Assembly (NCBI GenBank): GCA_030536675.1
Contig: JAUNPM010000132.1
Coordinates: 1 to 5,006 of the forward strand
Direction of reading: 5' to 3'
Length of the DNA stretch: 5,006 nt
From: Clostridia bacterium
Lineage (GTDB): Bacteria > Bacillota > Clostridia > Lachnospirales > CAG-274
A program made the translations under genes and the position numbers. Positions 1 to 5,006 of the stretch are shown here, piece by piece. Each line of letters starts with the position of its first letter. The first letter of the stretch is position 1. Under the pieces are notes generated by a model, which saw nothing but the letters and a program-made list of their open reading frames with translations, did not search any database and was not told the DNA's origin.

Positions 1-10
1 ACAAAATGTA

Positions 11-38
11 TTGCAATTTAGAGTGGAAGTGATATAAT
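11..38 (+). promoter_or_regulatory. Sigma-A type promoter with extended -10
   Basis: A perfect TATAAT at 33-38 is preceded by TG at 30-31, giving the extended -10 form TGATATAAT. A -35-like TTGCAA (4 of 6 consensus bases) lies at 11-16, with a 16-base spacer. Transcription would be expected to start near base 45, leaving a leader of about 45 bases before the ATG at 90. It is the only good promoter seen in the window and probably drives both genes. No operator or riboswitch fold is evident in so short a leader. Confidence 0.72.
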
Positions 39-54
39 TAAAATACATTTAGAA

Positions 55-77
55 AAAATTAATTAAATTTTAATTTT
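55..77 (+). promoter_or_regulatory. AT-only inverted repeat in the leader
   Basis: AAAATTAA at 55-62 is the exact reverse complement of TTAATTTT at 70-77, with a 7-base loop. It ends directly before the ribosome-binding site. With only A-U pairs the RNA hairpin would be weak. It could be an operator-like palindrome, an mRNA 5' stability element, or simply a product of AT-rich sequence. It is not a terminator, because the stem has no GC. Confidence 0.25.
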
Positions 78-84
78 GAGGAGG
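78..84 (+). promoter_or_regulatory. Ribosome-binding site of the first gene
   Basis: GAGGAGG is a near-perfect Shine-Dalgarno sequence, 5 bases before the ATG at 90. It fixes the start of the 611-residue protein, which then begins with a standard signal peptide. The strength of the site suggests high translation. Confidence 0.85.
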
Positions 85-89
85 TCAAT

Positions 90-1925
90 ATGAGAAAAAT
101 AGTTTTTATTTTAGGGGTAGTTGTTATGTTGTTTGCGGGAGCAAGCTCCGTGTTTGGAGGAGAAAGGAGCTGGGTATTCCAAGAAAGTGAGTTTGACGAC
201 GTTCGTTCAAGCAAGACGCTTACAAGTGAGGTGACGGTAAACGGAATGACATTTGGAAAAGGGATACGCTGTACGAGCGGAATCAAAACAATAAGAAATG
301 TGGATTTTAAAGGATACATTTTGACTAGCAGTGACGGAAACATTACAAACGGCTATGTAAAGTTTTATGTAAACGGAAATACTGATGTGCACATTTTGGC
401 GGGACTTGACAGCCAGAATGTACAGCAGGAGACAAGAACGTTGACTGCATATGCAGAGGCTACAAAGGAAACAAAGAGAATGTATGTAAATGAAATAGAC
501 GACTATGTATACAGATACAGAGGAGGAGCGGGATACATATATTTATATACAGGTGACAAGTATTTGAGAATATTTGCAATAACGGCAAGGGACTATGATC
601 CAAATGAATATAAGGAATTGGGAGAGGGCGAAAAAAGAGAATGGGATATGTATGATTATACGGACAGAATAGGAACCATAACAAGCAATACAGAGCTTGA
701 CGGACTGAAAATATATGCAAATGAGAGCAGAACAATGGGCATAAACGCAAGTACGATATACAGCCCTTACGGAGATGTGGCAAGCTGTTACATAGATATG
801 AAGGGAACGGGAAAGTATGACGGAAGATACATATCATTTTCAGTACCTAAAAATTCAGATATATATGTTACGGCAAGATCGGGGGACGGAGTGTCGGAGA
901 GAAAGCTGATCGTGAGAAACGCTTATTACGGAATATCAAACACAGACCTGCCGAGAGTAATGCTTGACAGTACTACAAATTCGGAGGATACATATATAGG
1001 AGTAAACAAGGACCTTAATACTTACAAAATGAGCTATTACGGTGAGGGTGACGAATTGGTGCTTACTTCTGCGGATTCCGCCATAAGAATTTACAAAATA
1101 ACAATAGTGCCGAGAAGCACAAAAGGAGTAAGCAGCAAGACTTGGAACATAAGCAGCAACAGCAATTTCACGACAGGTACATACAGTGACGCTGAAATAG
1201 ACGGATTAAGATTGATAAACAGCAATGTTGTGAACACAAGTGTATCAGGATACAGCAAGGCAATACTTATAAAAAGCAATGTTTACAACAATGCGGGAAA
1301 GCTAAGGTTTAATGTGTCTGACAGTTCACAGGAAAGAGGAGAAAGAGTAAAAAGAACAATAACAATAAAGGCAAACACAAACATTAACGGCACTGTTCTT
1401 GCTGTTGTGAACTCTGCAAAATATTTAATTGGAAGTTATGCATTAAGTACTGACGTTAAGGAGTATAAATTTGAATACGACGGCAATTATGACGAGTTGA
1501 CAGTGTATACATATTATGACCGCAATTCCGCAACGGCAAGCTCTTATATATACAGTATTGACAATGGTATAGCTGAAATAAGCGGTCCCGATGATACGGA
1601 AAGAACAATAAGCGTGACGGCAGGGCAGGAGTATCAATATTACTTTACGGGGGATAATATAAAGCCTGATAATTTTGTTTACAAAATAAAGTACAACCCT
1701 TCAGCGCTTAAAGTAAAGTATGTGGGATACGGTGACGGCAAGTCAAATTACAGCAAGGACGGAATAAGCATTATTAAAAATAGTATGACTACAGGAGAAA
1801 TAATATATACAATAGACAAGGGTTATGACAAGTGGTCGGGGGTAACGGTTTCGGTAATATTTGAAGCAAAATCAACAGGCAACACAACAATAAGCTATAT
1901 TGCGGAAGTAAGAGAAGGAGAGTGA
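90..1925 (+). CDS. Secreted three-module beta-sandwich protein with C-terminal cohesin-like domain
   Basis: A 611-residue protein that I recognise by architecture only. Residues 1-23 are a signal peptide: MRK, a hydrophobic core, and likely cleavage after VFG. Three related modules follow at about 28-167, 185-342 and 352-493. Modules 2 and 3 each start with Trp, then after 18 residues DGL-[KR]-[IL] (W185/D204, W352/D371); module 1 has W28 and a looser NGM at 51-53. Modules 1 and 2 share F-x-V-x2-[NK]-[ST]-D (from 92 and 250), and all three end in a similar strand pair. This resembles the non-catalytic beta-sandwich modules attached to clostridial polysaccharide-degrading enzymes. Residues 503-609 look cohesin-like (YKIKYNPSALKVKYV at 531-545). 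I see no LPXTG, SLH or C-terminal membrane anchor and no catalytic domain, so the protein is probably released or held by a partner. Binding of carbohydrate or protein is inferred. The RHS gene follows after 4 bases. Confidence 0.8.
   Translation: MRKIVFILGVVVMLFAGASSVFGGERSWVFQESEFDDVRSSKTLTSEVTVNGMTFGKGIRCTSGIKTIRNVDFKGYILTSSDGNITNGYVKFYVNGNTDVHILAGLDSQNVQQETRTLTAYAEATKETKRMYVNEIDDYVYRYRGGAGYIYLYTGDKYLRIFAITARDYDPNEYKELGEGEKREWDMYDYTDRIGTITSNTELDGLKIYANESRTMGINASTIYSPYGDVASCYIDMKGTGKYDGRYISFSVPKNSDIYVTARSGDGVSERKLIVRNAYYGISNTDLPRVMLDSTTNSEDTYIGVNKDLNTYKMSYYGEGDELVLTSADSAIRIYKITIVPRSTKGVSSKTWNISSNSNFTTGTYSDAEIDGLRLINSNVVNTSVSGYSKAILIKSNVYNNAGKLRFNVSDSSQERGERVKRTITIKANTNINGTVLAVVNSAKYLIGSYALSTDVKEYKFEYDGNYDELTVYTYYDRNSATASSYIYSIDNGIAEISGPDDTERTISVTAGQEYQYYFTGDNIKPDNFVYKIKYNPSALKVKYVGYGDGKSNYSKDGISIIKNSMTTGEIIYTIDKGYDKWSGVTVSVIFEAKSTGNTTISYIAEVREGE
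171..590 (+). repeat. Protein module repeat, copy 1 (divergent)
   Basis: Residues 28-167 of the first protein. The copy opens with W28 and has NGMTF at 51-55 where copies 2 and 3 have DGL. It contains FYVNGNTDVHILA (92-104), which parallels FSVPKNSDIYVTA in copy 2, and ends YLRIFAITA (158-166), matching AIRIYKITI. The resemblance is at protein level only, so the duplication is old. Confidence 0.55.
642..1115 (+). repeat. Protein module repeat, copy 2
   Basis: Residues 185-342 of the first protein. W185, DGLKI at 204-208, FSVPKNSDIYVTA at 250-262, ERKLIV at 270-275 and GEGDELVLTS followed by AIRIYKITI at 331-339. This is the most typical copy. The order of a Trp-led strand, DGL, an F-x-V strand, an R-x-L-x-V strand and a closing I-x-I-Y strand fits a jelly-roll or galactose-binding-like fold, an assignment made from pattern alone. 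Confidence 0.6.
1143..1568 (+). repeat. Protein module repeat, copy 3
   Basis: Residues 352-493 of the first protein. W352 and DGLRL at 371-375 have exactly the Trp-to-DGL spacing of copy 2. RTITIKANTNINGTVLAVV (422-440) takes the place of the F-x-V strand, and GNYDELTVYT (465-474) parallels GEGDELVLTS of copy 2. The linker before it is short and rich in Ser, Lys and Thr. Confidence 0.58.
1596..1916 (+). other. Cohesin-like domain at the C-terminus of the first protein
   Basis: Residues 503-609. ISVTAGQEYQYYF is followed by FVYKIKYNPSALKVKYV (529-545), which matches the cohesin-family strand pattern of a hydrophobic strand, Y-[DN]-P, then L-x-V. Next come GEIIYTI (569-575) and GVTVSVIFEAKSTGNTTISY (584-603), matching the usual G-x-I-x-[FY] and I-x-F-x-[AV]-K ... 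G-x-T-x-I order. Cohesins bind dockerins in cellulosomes, but free-standing cohesin-like domains occur in many exported proteins, so a dockerin partner is not implied. Other Ig-like beta-sandwiches remain possible. Confidence 0.5.
1915..1920 (+). promoter_or_regulatory. Ribosome-binding site of the RHS gene, inside the end of the first gene
   Basis: AAGGAG lies in the last codons of the first gene, 9 bases before the ATG at 1930. The first gene stops at 1923-1925, between this site and the new start. Ribosomes finishing the first gene could restart directly, which supports coupled translation and an equal-dose gene pair. Confidence 0.8.
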
Positions 1926-1929
1926 AAAA

Positions 1930-4900
1930 ATGGGCAGGATAAAAGAAATAACGGCAAGAATACTGTTTGTGGTAATGTTTATGGGAGCTATGGCGGAGTT
2001 CAACACTCTTGCTATGGCTTCGGAGGCTGACGTAAGCAGTGTGTTTGAAAGCGTTGTAAACGAATTAAAGGAAAGAGATGAAAGCGAAAGTTCGGGGGCG
2101 GTTTATTTTGAAAGTGCTCTTGAAGAAGGCTACGGAGAGGAAAGTGTAAGTGAATATGCAAAAAGCATAATCAATGAGCACACATTTTACAGTGAGCTGA
2201 GTGAGGAAGAAAAAATAACTGTAAGGCAGGAGCTTGGATACAGAGAGGACACAATGGGAGAATTGTGCCAAAAGGGTTATACAATAGAGGAGTCAAAGAC
2301 AAAGGCTTTGATAATGCAGCAGCTTGACTTATCATATGAAGATATGATGAGTATGGTGTGGGCTTTCGGAAGTGAGGGAAAGGCAGAAGGTGAGGCTGTG
2401 AAGTTTGTAATGGGGCTTGACAAATACACGGGCTTTTACACTGATGAAAACGAAAAAGACGTGACGGAGCTTATGGTAATGGGCTTTGAATTTGAAAAGG
2501 CTGTGAATATATGCGTTGTTAAAAATTGCGTGGCAGATGAGAGCATATCAGGGGCAGGCGTGACAGTAAAGGATATAGCGGCTTCAGAGGGTGCTGTTGT
2601 TGTAAGTGATACAGAGTTAAGTCAAATTGCAGAGGAGAACAGCGTAAATCCCGAAAGGCTCAATGAAATATTGAAAAGCATAGGTATGAGCATTGACGAG
2701 CTGTATGCAAAAATAACAGAGTACAAGGAAAAATACGGCATAATACCTAAGGCTATGTTAATGGCAGATGACGAGGACGATGTGTTTGCGGACTATATAA
2801 AGGAAATTGAAAACAGCAAAGCTCCATTTGGCAAGGAGAAAAATGTGCTTGAAAGTGTTTCGGAAACATCGGGAGCAGTGTCATATACGGACAATGTTGC
2901 ATCTATACCGGGAGTGAACGGTATGGATTTTCAGCTGAATTTAATATACAATTCAGATGACAGAATAAAATATGAAAGAAATTACGAAGGTAATGTATGG
3001 CATTTTAATATTCCAATAAAAACGGGAAGATATACAGCAGAGGGTATTTATGTTGAAACGGAGGACGGAGTAAGAAGAACAATAAACTTTGACTTAAGAG
3101 CTGATGATGTAACATATAAATGGTTTAACAATTATTATAACGATGTTTTGTTCTGTATAGACAAAAACGCAACTGTTAAAGATTCAAAATATATGTTAAA
3201 ATATAATGACGGAAGAATAATATATTTTAACAGAGAGGGAAAGGCGTTAAGAGAAGAGGACAGATTCGGCAACTATATAAATATAGAGTGGAGTGTAGGG
3301 TATGCTACATTTAAAATAACAAATAATTCGGGAATGAGCATAAGCAATGCATTTGAAAGTACAGAGGACGGAAAGGTAATGTATGTTTATGTAAAGGACG
3401 AAAACGGAAATGTGCTAAAAAAAATAAAATATGAATTTGAAACTGAAGCATCGGGCGTAGGAATAGATTCATATTCCAGAATAAAAAGGAAAACAGATGA
3501 AAACGGAAAGGTCACGGAATATACTTATAAGCCATATGACACATATCCGGTAAGAAATGTGGAATACCGTGAAGTTTGCCTTACGGAAATAAAATATTAC
3601 ACAGGGCTTACAGTAAAATATGAATATGAGGACGCTTATGCCAATGAGGATAAGGAAACATACAGAAGAATAGATACAATAACTTACACGGGAGGAGGGG
3701 AACAGCTTTATAAGGCAAAATATACATATTCGGGAAATAATTATTTGTATCAGCCCACCAATAATTTGAAAAATTCCAAAGGCGATTCTTATGATTATTC
3801 AACAACAAAGACTGTAGACGGACTGCGTACTGAAAGATATTTCAGTAAAAGCGGCTTTAAAATAAATGAGGCTACATATTTGGAAACAACAAACAGCGGG
3901 GGAATTTATGAATATAAGACTTATCATTATTATGATAAGGATACTTATATTTATGGATACAATCCCAATGAGATAGAGGTTGAAAGAGGACAAGCAGAAT
4001 ACAGGCTTAAATATGACTACTCAAAAACAGGCTTGCTTATAAACTATTGGGGTCCCAAATCAACGGAAAATTATACAAGGAGAAATGATGACGAGTTAAA
4101 CAAGGTAAGCTATGGATACGGTGAATATGGCTTGCAGACAAAGAAAACATATCAAAAGGAGAAGGGAGTAACAGTAACGGAGGAAAGTCAGCTGACAAGC
4201 GACAACAAAAACATAAGCCAAACTATCATATACACAACAAGCAAAACAGATCCCTTGAGCAAGACAACATACAGCTATGACAGCAGGGGAAATGTTACAA
4301 CGGTGGGAAATTACAAAAACGGAAGTACACCTATATATACTTATTACACATATGACAGCAAGGGAATAAATGTGATCGAGACAAAGCAAAATAATATAGT
4401 GAATAAGGCAGAATATGATGTGTTTGGAAACATAACAAGCAAGACTGACGGAAAGGGTCACAAGGTGACTTATACATATGACATATACGGAAATCAGACA
4501 GGCTCAAGTGACGGAAAGTACACAACAAGGACAGTATATGACTATGAGGCAAACAAGGTAACATATTATGATGAATGTGGTTATATGAAGGTGTATGATT
4601 ATGACCCTGTGGGCAATTTGGCAGAGGTAATTGACACAACGACCACAAAATATACATACAATGAAAATGATATGATGCTTGAAAGCGCTGTTGTGGGAGG
4701 AAAGGCAAAGCTGAAAGTGGAATACGATGTTTTAAACAGAGTTACAAAAAGACAGCTTGTAGATCCAAACAATAACGACAATGTTATGTATCAGGAAAAA
4801 TACAGCTATTTGCAGGGTACGGATTATGAAACGGAAACAGTGAAAAAAGGCTACGACAATGAAGAGTATACAGATATAACAAGAAAGGACATTGAGGGCA

Positions 4901-5006
4901 ACGTAATATATACTGAAAAGGACGGAATAGTAACCGAAAGTACATACGACCTGTGTGGCAATATGCTGACAAAGACAGTAGGTACGGGAAATGACACAGC
5001 AGTAAC
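1930..5006 (+). CDS. Exported RHS/YD-repeat protein, N-terminal 1025 residues, 3' partial
   Basis: The frame stays open from the ATG at 1930 to the window edge. The start follows AAGGAG and gives a signal peptide: GRIKEITAR, a hydrophobic stretch LFVVMFMGAMA, likely cleaved after AMA at residue 30. Residues 31-317 are acidic and mostly helical. IPGVNGMDFQLNLIYNS (326-342) is the typical opening of the RHS beta-shell in Firmicutes. DGRIIYFNREG (427-437) and EEDRFGNYI (442-450) are standard RHS sheet motifs. A long beta-rich stretch with weak repeats follows to about 780, then clear YD repeats such as YSYDSRGN, YTYDIYGN and YDYDPVGN. The RHS core end and the C-terminal tip are not in view. Family members include contact-dependent toxins, insecticidal-toxin shells and wall-associated proteins. 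Which applies here cannot be told. Confidence 0.9.
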   Translation, partial: MGRIKEITARILFVVMFMGAMAEFNTLAMASEADVSSVFESVVNELKERDESESSGAVYFESALEEGYGEESVSEYAKSIINEHTFYSELSEEEKITVRQELGYREDTMGELCQKGYTIEESKTKALIMQQLDLSYEDMMSMVWAFGSEGKAEGEAVKFVMGLDKYTGFYTDENEKDVTELMVMGFEFEKAVNICVVKNCVADESISGAGVTVKDIAASEGAVVVSDTELSQIAEENSVNPERLNEILKSIGMSIDELYAKITEYKEKYGIIPKAMLMADDEDDVFADYIKEIENSKAPFGKEKNVLESVSETSGAVSYTDNVASIPGVNGMDFQLNLIYNSDDRIKYERNYEGNVWHFNIPIKTGRYTAEGIYVETEDGVRRTINFDLRADDVTYKWFNNYYNDVLFCIDKNATVKDSKYMLKYNDGRIIYFNREGKALREEDRFGNYINIEWSVGYATFKITNNSGMSISNAFESTEDGKVMYVYVKDENGNVLKKIKYEFETEASGVGIDSYSRIKRKTDENGKVTEYTYKPYDTYPVRNVEYREVCLTEIKYYTGLTVKYEYEDAYANEDKETYRRIDTITYTGGGEQLYKAKYTYSGNNYLYQPTNNLKNSKGDSYDYSTTKTVDGLRTERYFSKSGFKINEATYLETTNSGGIYEYKTYHYYDKDTYIYGYNPNEIEVERGQAEYRLKYDYSKTGLLINYWGPKSTENYTRRNDDELNKVSYGYGEYGLQTKKTYQKEKGVTVTEESQLTSDNKNISQTIIYTTSKTDPLSKTTYSYDSRGNVTTVGNYKNGSTPIYTYYTYDSKGINVIETKQNNIVNKAEYDVFGNITSKTDGKGHKVTYTYDIYGNQTGSSDGKYTTRTVYDYEANKVTYYDECGYMKVYDYDPVGNLAEVIDTTTTKYTYNENDMMLESAVVGGKAKLKVEYDVLNRVTKRQLVDPNNNDNVMYQEKYSYLQGTDYETETVKKGYDNEEYTDITRKDIEGNVIYTEKDGIVTESTYDLCGNMLTKTVGTGNDTAV
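2020..2880 (+). other. Acidic helical N-terminal region of the RHS protein
   Basis: Residues 31-317, between the signal peptide and the RHS shell. The region is rich in Glu, Asp, Lys, Met, Val and Ala and looks like short amphipathic helices. ELCQKGYTIEES (111-122) and ELMVMGFEFEKA (180-191) align as E-L-x3-G-[YF]-x2-E, each followed by a hydrophobic helix, which suggests a helical-hairpin repeat about 69 residues apart. Residues 228-269 (TELSQIAEENSVNPERLNEI and GMSIDELYAKI) may hold a further related pair. I recognise no named domain. It may be a delivery or surface-attachment module. Confidence 0.5.
2881..4269 (+). other. RHS entry segment and degenerate beta-rich shell region
   Basis: Residues 318-780 of the second protein. 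The opening motif IPGVNGMDFQLNLIYNS and the DGRIIYF/DRFGN sheet motifs mark the start of the shell. After that, alternating Tyr/Thr/Lys strands continue (for example YVKDENGNVLKKIKYEFE at 467-484 and RKTDENGKVTEYTYKPYD at 540 minus about 20 onwards), but the canonical G-x(3-9)-Y-x-Y-D-x2-G-N pattern is mostly blurred. A long degenerate middle part is common in clostridial RHS proteins. Confidence 0.6.
4270..4968 (+). repeat. Clear YD repeats of the RHS shell
   Basis: Residues 781-1013 hold repeated YD motifs: YSYDSRGN (781-788), YTYDSKGI (806-813), AEYDVFGN (827-834), YTYDIYGN (848-855), YDYEANK (870-876), YDYDPVGN (889-896), YTYNEND (908-914), EYDVLNR (931-937) and TYDLCGN (1005-1011). In the dense part the spacing is about 17-25 residues. 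Each forms a beta-hairpin in the known RHS/TcC shell structures. The repeats reach nearly to the window edge, so more are expected beyond it. Confidence 0.85.
4276..4365 (+). repeat. Near-identical DNA direct repeat within the YD region
   Basis: TATGACAGCAGGGGA at 4276-4290 recurs as TATGACAGCAAGGGA at 4351-4365, 14 of 15 bases identical and exactly 75 bases (25 codons) apart, encoding YDSRG and YDSKG. The repeat is in frame, so recombination between copies would remove or add one YD unit without breaking the gene. Shared amino acids explain part of the identity, but the shared codon choices suggest a fairly recent duplication or gene conversion. Confidence 0.45.

Noticed and set aside
59..343. 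94-residue minus-strand open frame over the promoter and signal peptide
   Set aside because: It would run antisense through a strong promoter, a ribosome-binding site and a signal peptide. It has no recognisable domain.
460..837. 125-residue minus-strand open frame with hydrophobic, membrane-like composition
   Set aside because: The apparent membrane segments are the complement of A/G-rich codons of the first gene, whose modules are well supported here. No promoter is evident for it.
1926..1929. Possible terminator or independent promoter between the two genes
   Set aside because: The gap is only 4 bases, with no GC stem or T-run, and no good -10/-35 pair was noticed near the end of the first gene.
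1930..2020. Lipoprotein signal for the RHS protein
   Set aside because: No cysteine lies at the end of the hydrophobic stretch. The AMA before SEA fits ordinary signal peptidase I cleavage.
4096..4461. 121-residue open frame on the minus strand
   Set aside because: It lies wholly inside the RHS gene and its Ile/Leu/Cys/Tyr-rich composition is what the complement of purine-rich YD-repeat codons gives. The plus frame has coherent family motifs over the same bases.
4331..4708. 125-residue open frame on the minus strand
   Set aside because: Rich in His, Pro, Cys, Leu and Ser, overlaps another minus-strand frame and the clear YD repeats. It is a shadow of the RHS gene.
1..5006. CRISPR array, tRNA, rRNA or insertion sequence
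   Set aside because: Almost the whole window is two continuous coding frames. The only repeats are diverged protein repeats without spacers, and no transposase motif or terminal inverted repeat is seen.

Overview
The window looks like part of a genome from a Gram-positive member of the Clostridia, perhaps a gut or anaerobic-digester species. The clues are the AT-rich, strongly purine-loaded coding strand, heavy use of AGA (Arg) and ATA (Ile), strong GAGGAGG/AAGGAG ribosome-binding sites, a sigma-A type promoter, and two large exported proteins of a kind common in Clostridia. I cannot name the species from this sequence.

Layout: bases 1-89 form a leader with a good extended -10 promoter (-35 at 11-16, -10 at 33-38), a small AT-only inverted repeat and a strong ribosome-binding site. 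Bases 90-1925 encode a 611-residue secreted protein made of a signal peptide, three related beta-rich modules and a C-terminal cohesin-like module. Only 4 bases separate its stop from the next start. From 1930 to the window edge runs a second exported protein (1025 residues visible, no stop). It has a signal peptide, an acidic helical region of about 290 residues, an RHS/YD-repeat entry region, a long poorly repetitive beta-rich stretch, and then clear YD repeats that are still running when the window ends. No gene on the minus strand is convincing.

How the genes may work together: the promoter, the very short gap and the second ribosome-binding site inside the end of the first gene argue for one transcript and probably coupled translation. 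Both products carry export signals, so they probably act at the cell surface or outside the cell. RHS/YD proteins generally form a large beta-shell that can enclose a variable C-terminal effector. The first protein, with its possible carbohydrate- or protein-binding modules, could be a surface partner, adhesin or delivery accessory. That link is inference from gene order. The part of the RHS protein that would reveal its role (core end, C-terminal tip, any immunity gene) lies beyond base 5006.
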